From the NCBI GenBank assembly GCA_021733705.1, contig JAIPKF010000017.1, positions 1 to 15,715 on the forward strand: 15,715 nucleotides of DNA. Direction: 5' to 3'. Position 1 is the first letter of the stretch. Each line of letters begins with the position of its first letter. Made by a program: the position numbers and the translations under genes. Positions 1 through 7,692 of this stretch are shown piece after piece. This stretch comes from Chthoniobacterales bacterium. Its GTDB lineage: Bacteria > Verrucomicrobiota > Verrucomicrobiia > Chthoniobacterales > UBA6821. A model generated the notes under the pieces. The model was not told where the DNA came from. It made no database searches and saw nothing but the letters and a program-made list of their open reading frames with translations.

Positions 1-881
1 ACAGCTCCAGAGTAGCTTCCATAGCTTGTTGTCGAATCACTAATTTGACAAAAGTAGCCCCAGAGAGGAACATCGGTTCTTTCTAAATCTTGGTGAAGCA
101 TTGGAACAACACAAATAGGAAAATCCCCAGCAATACCACCACCTATTTGAAAAAAGCCTATTGAACCTTCGCTGTCATCAATGAGCTTAGCCTCCTGCGT
201 ATACCACTCAGCCAGAGCGATCATATATTCAATTCCCGTTTTTACTGTATGAACATTTTTGATATCACCACTAATACAGTGGCCTGAATACATGTTTCCG
301 AGGGTTGCATCCTCCCAACCAGGGACAAACATAGGAATATTTTTTTCTGCTGCAGCAAGCATCCAACTATGATCAGGGTCAATTTGATAACTCTTCTCGA
401 GAGCTCCACTTCTAAGGATTTTATACATGAACTCATGTGGAAAATAACGCTTCCCTCCTTGATCAGCAGCAATCCATTCTTCAAGCACTGCTGATTCAAT
501 ACGACGCATTGCCTCCATTTCTGGAATGCAGGTATCTGTTACTCGATTCATATGACGCTCCAAGAGTTTCTGTTCGTCATTGGGAGTTAAATCACGATAG
601 TTAGGAACACGCTCATAATAATCATGAGCGACAAGATTGAAAATATCCTCCTCTAAATTTGCTCCTGTACAACAAATGGCATGTACCTTGTTTTGGCGAA
701 TCATCTCAGCCAGCGAAAGTCCAATTTCAGCAGTACTCATCGCACCAGCTAAGGTCAAAAACATTTTCCCGCCTTGAGTGATATGGTCTTTGTAACCATG
801 AGCAGCATCTTTCAATGCAGCAGCGTTGAAATGACGAAAATGGTGATGGATAAAATCAGTAATGGGTTGAGAGGTTTTCAT
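1..881 (-). CDS. Deoxyhypusine synthase family protein (C-terminus beyond window)
   Basis: The first 293 codons are visible; the gene runs off the left edge. The family uses NAD and spermidine to transfer an aminobutyl group. In eukaryotes and archaea the acceptor is a lysine of eIF5A; bacterial members have unclear or homospermidine-forming roles. Family landmarks seen are MFLTLAGAMSTAEIG (residues 40-54), the CCTGANLEEDIF stretch (70-81), NIPMFVPGWEDATLG (181-195) and the glycine turn QIGGGIAGDF (245-254). The visible part ends at DSTTSYGSYSGA, which corresponds to the segment just before the catalytic lysine (WGK motif), so that residue lies outside the window and activity cannot be judged. 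The start is an ATG 37 bases after the sufD stop, so it is probably cotranscribed with suf. No Shine-Dalgarno sequence is evident. Family assignment is secure; the substrate is not. Confidence 0.88.
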   Translation of the reverse strand, partial: MKTSQPITDFIHHHFRHFNAAALKDAAHGYKDHITQGGKMFLTLAGAMSTAEIGLSLAEMIRQNKVHAICCTGANLEEDIFNLVAHDYYERVPNYRDLTPNDEQKLLERHMNRVTDTCIPEMEAMRRIESAVLEEWIAADQGGKRYFPHEFMYKILRSGALEKSYQIDPDHSWMLAAAEKNIPMFVPGWEDATLGNMYSGHCISGDIKNVHTVKTGIEYMIALAEWYTQEAKLIDDSEGSIGFFQIGGGIAGDFPICVVPMLHQDLERTDVPLWGYFCQISDSTTSYGSYSGA

Positions 882-918
882 GAGATAGATGATGCTATGA
901 AAAGGAGAAAAAGTTTTT

Positions 919-2214
919 CTAAAAGAGATGATTCTCGAGTAATTCTTCAATACAATGACGCAGAAGGGGCTCCTCTAAACGATCGAGAACAGTTTGAAAA
1001 AATCCACGCACAATGAGTTTAACTCCCTCTTGAGGTGGAATGCCGCGGGCCATCATGTAAAAGAGCTCTTCTTTATTGAGCTCTCCTGAAGTGGCTCCGT
1101 GGGTGCAGCGCACATCATCAGCAAGGATTTCAAGGCCTGGCATGGAATTCGCCTCTGCTTCATCACTAAGCATGAGATTTCTGACTTTTTGGTAAGCGTC
1201 TGTTTGATGTGCCTCTTTTTCTACTTTAATGAGTCCTGAAAAAATAGTCCGAGCTTCGTCACTCAGGGCATTATGGTAGAGTAAATCACTTGTAGCTTCA
1301 GGAGCGATATGATCTTGAAAAGTACGTTGATCAATTTCCTGTTTACCATGGGCAGGATTGATGGAAAGCATGATACTATGGGCATCTTTCCCAAGAAGAC
1401 GGCTATCACTTTCTGAGCGCACAAAAAGACCTCCCAGGTGAGCTTGCAATGCTGTTGCTCGACCTTTTTTAGAAACGCTTGTGTTATTGAGATGAAACGC
1501 TGTTGTTTGAGCACTCCACTCTTGAACTGAGGCATAATTTAAACATGCCTCCTCTTCAATGATTAGATCATTCATCGCACAAACAAAAGCTGGGTCAGGA
1601 GATAGTGAAGAAAATCTTTCAATGACCGAAGCATGGCTCTGTTTTGAAGCAACAAAAAGAGTGTGAGGAAAAATAGCACTGTGAGCACCTTCAACCCAAT
1701 GCCATATTTCAATTGGCTTATTGAGCACAACTCCTGGAGGCAGATATAGAAAGACTCCAGTACGTAATTTGGCCTGATGTAGCATGGCAAACTTGTACGA
1801 TCCAAGTCGTGTTTCATGCTTCATAAAATGCTGACGGAAAAGTTCTCCATGGTGTTTTAGTGCTTCTTCAATAGAAATCAAAACGACTCCTTCAGGAAGA
1901 TTGCTGACTTCACGATGGATTAACTGATCATTAGCAAAAATCATTTTTGCAGCAATATCGGTTATTCCTTGCGAACGATTTCTGATCTCATCAGGGTTTT
2001 TAATTTTAGAAGCCTCTAAAAATGTCTCTAATGAAGTTTTTTTCAGATTAGAAAAACGCCACATTTCATCACGGCGTATGGGTTGAGGAAGCTTTAAGAA
2101 AATATCCCAAGCGTTGGCTTGTTGCTCTTGAAACCAGTCTGGAAAGGGGGATGCTTCACCGTGGTTGAAACTTGAACTTGAATTTAAAATTGAGGTTGAA
2201 GCGGAAGAAATCAC
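919..2214 (-). CDS. sufD: SufD, Fe-S cluster scaffold subunit
   Basis: This 431-residue protein is the SufD partner of the cytosolic SufBC2D complex, which assembles Fe-S clusters from persulfide sulfur and iron. It has the SufBD beta-helix core. The C-terminal block contains RCTHGATSGELN (369-380), whose His372 matches the conserved histidine of the SufD-type 'HGAT' motif at the SufB-SufD interface. It is followed by the helical LFYMMARGI and LIVRGFF segments typical of the family. The start is GTG at 2214: an in-frame TAA lies upstream and the next Met is residue 51, inside the conserved region, so no good ATG exists. It follows sufB after 80 bases and precedes the deoxyhypusine synthase-like gene by 37. 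The N-terminal 20 residues are serine-rich and unconserved. Confidence 0.93.
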   Translation of the reverse strand: MISSASTSILNSSSSFNHGEASPFPDWFQEQQANAWDIFLKLPQPIRRDEMWRFSNLKKTSLETFLEASKIKNPDEIRNRSQGITDIAAKMIFANDQLIHREVSNLPEGVVLISIEEALKHHGELFRQHFMKHETRLGSYKFAMLHQAKLRTGVFLYLPPGVVLNKPIEIWHWVEGAHSAIFPHTLFVASKQSHASVIERFSSLSPDPAFVCAMNDLIIEEEACLNYASVQEWSAQTTAFHLNNTSVSKKGRATALQAHLGGLFVRSESDSRLLGKDAHSIMLSINPAHGKQEIDQRTFQDHIAPEATSDLLYHNALSDEARTIFSGLIKVEKEAHQTDAYQKVRNLMLSDEAEANSMPGLEILADDVRCTHGATSGELNKEELFYMMARGIPPQEGVKLIVRGFFQTVLDRLEEPLLRHCIEELLENHLF

Positions 2215-2294
2215 AAGTTGAGTTAGGAAATATAATTGAAATAAAAGGTTTGAATGATTTGTTGGAACTTAGTGAAAGCTTACTCCAAATCGAT

Positions 2295-3707
2295 TTATCC
2301 AACCGATCCTTCCATTTCAAGATCGATGAGACGTTTGAGCTCCACAGAATATTCCATGGGGAATTGCTGTACAAGGTCATTAACAAATCCATTCACCGCA
2401 AGGCTCATTGCTGCAGCTTCGCTTAAGCCTCGCTGTTGCATGTAAAATATCTGCTCAGCATTAATTTGGCTGACACTTGCCTCATGCTGTACTGAATGTC
2501 CTTGTCCACGAACGGTAATAGCAGGATAGGTATCAGTGCGGCTCTCAGCATTGATCAAAAGAGCATCACACTCCGTATTATTTTTACATTTTTTCAGGTG
2601 CTTAGGAATGTGAACCATCCCTCGATAGGTAGAACGTCCCGTACCAAGACTAATTGATTTTGAAATAATATTACTGGTAGTTTCATCAGCAGCATGAACC
2701 ATCTTAGCTCCAGTATCCTGGTGCTGCCCATCTCCAGCAAGAGCAATTGAAACCACTTCTCCTCGAGCTCGACGTCCTTTCATAATCACACCTGGATATT
2801 TCATGGTAAGGCGAGATCCAATATTACAGTCAATCCATTTGATCTCTGCATCTTCATGAGCTAGCCCTCGCTTGGTCACAAGATTAAAAACATTAGAGCT
2901 CCAATTTTGAACAGTGATATATTGAATCTTAGCTCCTTTAAGAGCGACTAATTCCACAACAGCACTATGGAGTGTTGCTGTTTCAAACTTAGGAGCGGTA
3001 CATCCCTCCATGTAGGTTACTTCTGCTCCCTCATCAGCAATAATGAGGGTACGCTCAAACTGCCCAAAGTTTTGTGCATTAATTCGAAAGTAAGCTTGAA
3101 GTGGGTGCGAAACCTTCACCCCAGGTGGAACATAAATAAAACTTCCTCCGCTAAAGACAGCACTATTGAGTGCACTGAATTTGTTATCTCCAGTTGGTAT
3201 CACTTTTCCAAACCATTTTTTAAAAATCTCAGGATGGTCTTTCAATCCCTCTGCACTACCCACAAAAATAACACCTTGTTCCCCAACTGCTGCCTTGATA
3301 TTCGAGTAAGCTGCCTCGCTATCAAATTGTGCTTCAACTCCTGCAAGAAATTTTCGTTCTTGTTCTGGAATACCGAGACGTTCGAATGTTCTCTTCACAT
3401 CCTCTGGAACCTCCTCCCATGTGCGCTTGGGAGCTTGCCCTTGAGAAAGGTAGTAGCGAATATTTTCAAATACGATATTCTCTAAGTCTTTCGTTGCCCA
3501 ATGTGTTGGCATAGGCATTGCCAGAAATTTACGATAGGCCTCCTTGCGAAAGGCACGTACCCAATCAGGATCTTTTTTAACATCACAAATGTAGTCGATA
3601 GTAGCCTCACTTAGACCTACCCCAGCATCATAGGCATAGTCGACATCATAGCGAAAATCACCGACGGAGCGATCTGCCTCTATTTGAGATTGGATATCAG
3701 TTTTCAT
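2295..3707 (-). CDS. sufB: SufB, Fe-S cluster scaffold subunit
   Basis: This 470-residue protein, of normal family length, is the main scaffold subunit of SufBC2D. Diagnostic segments are IYVPPGVKVSHPLQAYFRIN (191-210), EGCTAP with Cys236 (likely equivalent of the E. coli sulfur-accepting Cys254), IQYITVQNWSSN (261-272), and the C-terminal HEASVSQINAEQIFYMQQRG (408-427) with the conserved His-Glu pair. The protein ends DLEMEGSVG, like Bacillus-type SufB. The segment that carries Cys405 in E. coli reads LLINAESRTDTYPAI (383-397) with no cysteine, again as in the Bacillus type. It starts at an ATG preceded by a weak AGGG. A 227-base gap with a candidate promoter separates it from sufC, so it may be transcribed partly independently. 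Confidence 0.96.
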   Translation of the reverse strand: MKTDIQSQIEADRSVGDFRYDVDYAYDAGVGLSEATIDYICDVKKDPDWVRAFRKEAYRKFLAMPMPTHWATKDLENIVFENIRYYLSQGQAPKRTWEEVPEDVKRTFERLGIPEQERKFLAGVEAQFDSEAAYSNIKAAVGEQGVIFVGSAEGLKDHPEIFKKWFGKVIPTGDNKFSALNSAVFSGGSFIYVPPGVKVSHPLQAYFRINAQNFGQFERTLIIADEGAEVTYMEGCTAPKFETATLHSAVVELVALKGAKIQYITVQNWSSNVFNLVTKRGLAHEDAEIKWIDCNIGSRLTMKYPGVIMKGRRARGEVVSIALAGDGQHQDTGAKMVHAADETTSNIISKSISLGTGRSTYRGMVHIPKHLKKCKNNTECDALLINAESRTDTYPAITVRGQGHSVQHEASVSQINAEQIFYMQQRGLSEAAAMSLAVNGFVNDLVQQFPMEYSVELKRLIDLEMEGSVG

Positions 3708-3892
3708 AAATAATAACCCTTTTTTTGTAGTTCGTAGATTGACTAAAAACTTATGCCTTACAATTTCATCTAAACTCGTACTCTCCTATTTTTCGAATGT
3801 TTGGAACTATTTTAAAGAAAAGTGGCAGAGGTAGCATGGAGTGATACTTAAGATTTTCACATAAAAAAGATTGCACCTAGAAAAAATATTAC

Positions 3893-3921
3893 TTTGTAAA
3901 TGTGAGCAACTGCCTTGCCAA
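3893..3921 (-). promoter_or_regulatory. Candidate sigma70-type promoter for sufB-sufD
   Basis: On the minus strand TTGGCA (3916-3921) and TACAAA (3893-3898) are separated by 17 bases, immediately after the sufC stop codon. The rest of the 227-base sufC-sufB gap (3708-3934) is AT-rich with no gene or strong terminator hairpin that I can see. The match is by eye only and the -10 box is imperfect. Confidence 0.3.
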
Positions 3922-3934
3922 ACACAAAGATACC

Positions 3935-4678
3935 TTAAGATGCAGTGACCCAATCATAGCCCTCAGATTCTAACTTAAGCGCCAGATCTTTTTCTCCACT
4001 AAGAACAATTTTCCCTTCAGCCATCACATGGACTTTATCAGGAATAATATAGTCAAGAAGACGTTGATAGTGGGTAATAACAAGCATTCCAACCTCTGGG
4101 CTTCGTAGCGCATTAACTCCCGAAGAGACTATTTTGAGTGCATCGATGTCAAGACCACTATCAGTTTCATCAAGCACTGCATATTTTGGCTGAAGCATGG
4201 CCATTTGTAAAATTTCACAACGTTTTTTTTCGCCACCTGAAAAACCTTCATTAACTGAACGGGAAGTAAAGGCGCGTGGGATACTCAATGCATCCATCTT
4301 AGAGTAGAGATCGGCATAGTAGTCTGTGGCCTCTAACTCCTCTCCTTGAGGAAGACGAGACTGTACCGCTGCTCTAATAAAATTTGCAATTGTGACACCT
4401 GGAATTTCCATCGGATATTGAAATGCTAAAAATAATCCCAAACGAGCTCGTTGATCTGGTTCCATTGCTAAGATGCTCTCGCCATCAAGAAGCACATCTC
4501 CCGAAGTCACTGTATAATCTGGATGGCCAGCCATGACTTTTGCCAAAGTGCTTTTACCAGAGCCATTTTTTCCCATAATGGCATGAACTTGGCCTTTGGG
4601 AATCTCAAGGGTGAGGCCTCGAAGAATCGGTTTATCGCCAATAGAGGCATGAAGATTGCAAATAGAAAGAGTGCTCAT
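3935..4678 (-). CDS. sufC: SufC, Fe-S assembly ABC ATPase
   Basis: This 247-residue cytosolic ABC-type ATPase drives conformational change of SufB-SufD. Visible motifs are Walker A GKNGSGKST (36-44), the Q-loop FQYP (87-90), signature SGGEKKR (147-153), Walker B plus D-loop AVLDETDSGLD (167-177, the TDSGLD form is typical of SufC) and switch His203 in ITHYQ. Length and termini match the family. It is the first suf gene in the transcription direction, whereas in Chlamydia trachomatis, as I recall it, the order is sufB-sufC-sufD-sufS; here it is C-B-D with no sufS in the window. A TTGATA/TACATT pair lies upstream, but it is so close to the ATG that I do not call it a promoter. Confidence 0.97.
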   Translation of the reverse strand: MSTLSICNLHASIGDKPILRGLTLEIPKGQVHAIMGKNGSGKSTLAKVMAGHPDYTVTSGDVLLDGESILAMEPDQRARLGLFLAFQYPMEIPGVTIANFIRAAVQSRLPQGEELEATDYYADLYSKMDALSIPRAFTSRSVNEGFSGGEKKRCEILQMAMLQPKYAVLDETDSGLDIDALKIVSSGVNALRSPEVGMLVITHYQRLLDYIIPDKVHVMAEGKIVLSGEKDLALKLESEGYDWVTAS

Positions 4679-4800
4679 GAAAGGTAAAAATGTAATCTGC
4701 TTTGATCCTTTATCAAGAATTTTAACTCATGATCCTAAAAACGTGAATGAAAATGAGGAAGTTTGCGTAAGAAGTTGGATTTAAAACTAGTTGCTATGAA

Positions 4801-4907
4801 GCCGCGGCTAAAGGCGGTCTACCACGCGGTCTCCCACGCGGTCTCCCGACCGCCGGTGGTGCCCTATCAGCTTTCGCGACCTCCTCGTCACGATCAATAT
4901 GAAATAT
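4801..4907 (-). repeat. Truncated inverted copy (R0) of the dispersed TIR element
   Basis: Read on the minus strand from 4907 this begins ATATTTCATATTGATCGTGA, closely matching the left ends of the copies at 8701, 13481 and 15541. It then shares the GC-rich hairpin module of the 13481 copy (CCACCGGCGGTCGGGAGACC). It lacks the outermost CCGG and the whole conserved right end, so it is a decayed or 3'-truncated copy. It lies 5 bases downstream of the pgm stop codon. Its hairpins would be at the 3' end of the pgm transcript and could affect termination, although no U-tract follows. Confidence 0.8.
4814..4849. repeat. Three tandem 12-bp units within R0
   Basis: The units are GCGGTCTACCAC (4814-4825), GCGGTCTCCCAC (4826-4837) and GCGGTCTCCCGA (4838-4849), followed by the complementary arm GACCGCCGGTGG (4848-4859), which shares GA with the end of the third unit. 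The copy at 13481 has a single unit of this hairpin, so R0 appears to have expanded one arm. GC content is far above the surrounding DNA. Confidence 0.75.
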
Positions 4908-4912
4908 AAGAG

Positions 4913-6940
4913 CTAAATCCTTGGAGCTACATCGTCTTGAAGCCACTTCCACCGGTCTTCTAAGCATTTTTTCAAATTTCTTTTAATATTTGAAAGCTCT
5001 TCGAGTGAAAATCTTTTTGATTTCGGTTTGTACGAGGAGAAAAAATAAAATTTAATTTTTGGTTCTGTTCCGGAAGGACGAACCACCACGCGATGATCTC
5101 CATGGAGTTTGAAAATCAACATGGACTCTTTTGGCAAAATCTCCCCTTCACTATCTAAAATCATTTCTGCGGCATAATTTTGAAATGCAGTCACTGGCTC
5201 ACCATTGATAGAGGTAAAAGGATTTTGAATATATGAATTGATAAGAGATTGCATTTTGAGAGAACCTTCCGCTCCTTCAAAAGACAACGATTCACCACAT
5301 TCATAGTAGTATCCATAATCGCAGTAAATTTGATCGAGAAGATCAGAAAGAGTTATTTTCTGACTTAGGCAATGAGCAGCAACTTCACAAAAACCGAGAG
5401 CTGCAGCATTGGCATCTTTATCACGTACAAAATCACCCAGGCTATACCCGTAGCTTTCCTCTCCTCCAAAGACCAAATAACTAGATTCTTCAAGTCGTGC
5501 CTGACGAGATTCCTCTTCAGTTAAAATACGATATTTCTTTTGAAGATCTTGAGAAAGCTGATGCTCATAATGTGTTAATTTTGCTCCAATATATTTGAAA
5601 CCAGTAAGCGTCTCAACACAGCGAATCCCGAATTTCTCAGCAATCGCTTTTTGAAGATCAGTTGTCACAATACTCTTGACAAGAAGAGCATTTTTTTTAT
5701 TTTTTTCATCGAGGAGACCTTGCTCAAAAAGAGTTTTTAAACGATACCATGCGATCAGTGAGCCAATCTGATTTCCTGTGAGCAACTCTAAAGAACCTGA
5801 CGCATTACGTACAGCCACCCCCATACGATCTGCATCAGGATCGGTAGCAATAACAAGATCGGCTTTTTCTTGCTCTGCTAGAGCGATTCCTAGGGTTAGT
5901 GCTTCTGAGTTTTCTGGATTAGGTGATTTAACTGTGGAAAAAAATCCATCAGGTTGCATCTGAGAGAAAACCGGAGAACATTGCACACCCACACTTTCTA
6001 ATAATGGAACAATAATAGTTCCACCAACTCCATGCAGCGGTGTATAAACAACCTTTAAGTTCTTTTTGAATAAGGAGGGCTGTAAAATAAGGCCTCTCAA
6101 TTTTTTCTTATAAGATTCATCAACAGCTTTTCCTAAAAAAATAATCTTGCCGCATTGTTCTTGAGGCAGGGACTGATATTGGTCTCCTTCCATCTGATCA
6201 ACAAGAGTGATAATGGAGGAGGCATGGGGCTCGATCACCTGTGCTCCATCTTCGAAATAGACTTTATAACCGTTGTAAGCAGGTGGATTATGGCTTGCCG
6301 TGATATTAATCCCTGCGGTAGCAGCACATTCCCGAACAGCGAAAGAGAGTTCTGGTGTTGAACGAGGTTCCTGAAAAAGTAATGCATCACAGCCATGTTC
6401 TGAAATAACTTTTGCCGCTAATTCCGCAAATTCTCGTGAAAAAAATCGTGTGTCATAGCTGATACAGATTTTAGGATTTCCGGAACGGTTCTTTTGTTGA
6501 TGCCATCGGAGCACATAAGTAACAAGACCACGCGTCGCTCTAATAATATTGTAATTGTTAACAGTATTTGTGCCGATACATGAAAATTGTGGACGTCCAT
6601 CGGACCGCTTCGTTCCAGCTTCTACCGTAGTTACAATATCCCCAATTGTCTTACCACGAAGACCACCCGTTCCAAAAGCGAGTGTGCGAAAAAATCGATT
6701 GTTTAATTCTTTCCATGCCTTCTGTTCTATCAACTCCGCGATCACACGCTCCGGTAATGAAGAGGCGGTTTGCTTCATGAGTCGCTGCATATTTTCAGCA
6801 GAACTCTGCAGAAGAAAACCAGCTTGTACTGCTTCAAGAATGGAAGCAAAAAGCCCCCCCTGAAGTGGTAGTTCAGTACTTGAAATTTGCTCCTCTCTTT
6901 TGCATTGGGGGGAATCAGAACGATTAGCTTGTTGCTTCAT
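4913..6940 (-). CDS. pgm: Phosphoglucomutase/phosphomannomutase family protein
   Basis: This 675-residue alpha-D-phosphohexomutase interconverts hexose 6-phosphate and 1-phosphate in the cytosol. All four active-site elements are seen: the phosphoserine loop ITASHNPPAYNGYKV (213-227, Ser216), metal loop DPDADR (367-372), sugar-binding GGEESYGYSLGD (492-503) and phosphate-binding RPSGTEPKIK (621-630). An N-terminal FGTGGLRG (89-96) is typical of the PgcA/PGM2 branch. The EESYGY form suggests glucose or mannose phosphates; exact specificity cannot be read. It is somewhat longer than usual, with about 50 extra unconserved N-terminal residues, so a later start is possible. The product would feed the nucleotidyltransferase at 7693. 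The stop codon abuts repeat R0. Confidence 0.93.
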   Translation of the reverse strand: MKQQANRSDSPQCKREEQISSTELPLQGGLFASILEAVQAGFLLQSSAENMQRLMKQTASSLPERVIAELIEQKAWKELNNRFFRTLAFGTGGLRGKTIGDIVTTVEAGTKRSDGRPQFSCIGTNTVNNYNIIRATRGLVTYVLRWHQQKNRSGNPKICISYDTRFFSREFAELAAKVISEHGCDALLFQEPRSTPELSFAVRECAATAGINITASHNPPAYNGYKVYFEDGAQVIEPHASSIITLVDQMEGDQYQSLPQEQCGKIIFLGKAVDESYKKKLRGLILQPSLFKKNLKVVYTPLHGVGGTIIVPLLESVGVQCSPVFSQMQPDGFFSTVKSPNPENSEALTLGIALAEQEKADLVIATDPDADRMGVAVRNASGSLELLTGNQIGSLIAWYRLKTLFEQGLLDEKNKKNALLVKSIVTTDLQKAIAEKFGIRCVETLTGFKYIGAKLTHYEHQLSQDLQKKYRILTEEESRQARLEESSYLVFGGEESYGYSLGDFVRDKDANAAALGFCEVAAHCLSQKITLSDLLDQIYCDYGYYYECGESLSFEGAEGSLKMQSLINSYIQNPFTSINGEPVTAFQNYAAEMILDSEGEILPKESMLIFKLHGDHRVVVRPSGTEPKIKFYFFSSYKPKSKRFSLEELSNIKRNLKKCLEDRWKWLQDDVAPRI

Positions 6941-6971
6941 GAAAAAAAGTAGTCACTACGTTTAAAAATCA

Positions 6972-6999
6972 ATTTTATAAAATAGCCAAAAACTAACAA
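6972..6999 (-). promoter_or_regulatory. Candidate promoter for pgm
   Basis: On the minus strand TTGTTA (6994-6999) and TAAAAT (6972-6977, five of six consensus bases) are 16 bases apart and about 31 bases upstream of the pgm ATG, in the 93-base gap after the L,D-transpeptidase gene. Called by eye. Confidence 0.4.
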
Positions 7000-7033
7000 C
7001 TGAAAACTAATCCGAATATTTTATACTCAAGTA

Positions 7034-7564
7034 TTATAAAGATTTTTCAATAATCTCCACCTTGGCACCTTGACCCACTATCTCATCTAGAGAGATTGCA
7101 TCTGCAGAACTCATACGAATACAGCCATAACTTTTAGGATATCCGAGCCATCTCTCTTCTGGAGTCCCATGAATGTAGATACAACGTTTATAGGCATTCC
7201 TATTACAAGACTCTTTTCCTTGAAGCCAAAAGATACGTGTCACAATGGGGTCACGACCCTTTGCATTCGGAGACAAAATTTCTCCTGTTGGCTTTGCATC
7301 TTTAAAAACCATTCCAGAGGGGAGACCTGAGCCAATTTTCTGACGAAGAATAAAATGACCAACTGGTGTTTTATAACTTCCAATGGCATCTCCCGTTCCA
7401 AACTTTGAGGTTGAGACGGGATAGGAGGCAATGGGACAACCATCCTTAAAGACAACCATTTTTTGCTCTAATGTGCTAACAACTATTTTATGATGCCGAT
7501 CACCTGCACACCCCAAGATCCACAGAAAAAGGATAAAAAACAAAAACCTTAAGAAAAAAAACAT
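7034..7564 (-). CDS. L,D-transpeptidase (YkuD domain) lipoprotein
   Basis: This 176-residue protein has a hydrophobic N-terminal segment ending in ILGC (Cys19), a plausible lipobox, so it is probably membrane-anchored on the periplasmic side. The remainder is a YkuD domain: KIVVSTLEQKMVVFKDG at the start, TPVGHF (66-71), and the catalytic block with HG (132-133) and SYGCIRMS (145-152, nucleophile Cys148). Such enzymes form 3-3 cross-links in peptidoglycan or attach proteins to it. It is a minimal domain with no visible peptidoglycan-binding module. It lies upstream of pgm on the same strand and is divergent from the nucleotidyltransferase gene. The start is ATG at 7564; an AGAGG lies about 13 bases upstream, rather far for a normal ribosome-binding site. 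The fold is secure; the actual acceptor in this organism is not known. Confidence 0.9.
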   Translation of the reverse strand: MFFFLRFLFFILFLWILGCAGDRHHKIVVSTLEQKMVVFKDGCPIASYPVSTSKFGTGDAIGSYKTPVGHFILRQKIGSGLPSGMVFKDAKPTGEILSPNAKGRDPIVTRIFWLQGKESCNRNAYKRCIYIHGTPEERWLGYPKSYGCIRMSSADAISLDEIVGQGAKVEIIEKSL

Positions 7565-7692
7565 TCTTTGAGATAATCCTCTTTATGAATGAAATCAAAA
7601 TAAAATTGCTCCTCATACTCCATTAAGAGAGAGTGTGCTGCTTTTAATATTATATTTATTTCATCCTTTTCTAACCAACATACAGAAACAAA

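Noticed and set aside
2967..3485. 172-codon plus-strand ORF opposite sufB
   Set aside because: It is antisense to a strongly conserved gene; its cysteine-rich translation is a typical shadow of the other strand.
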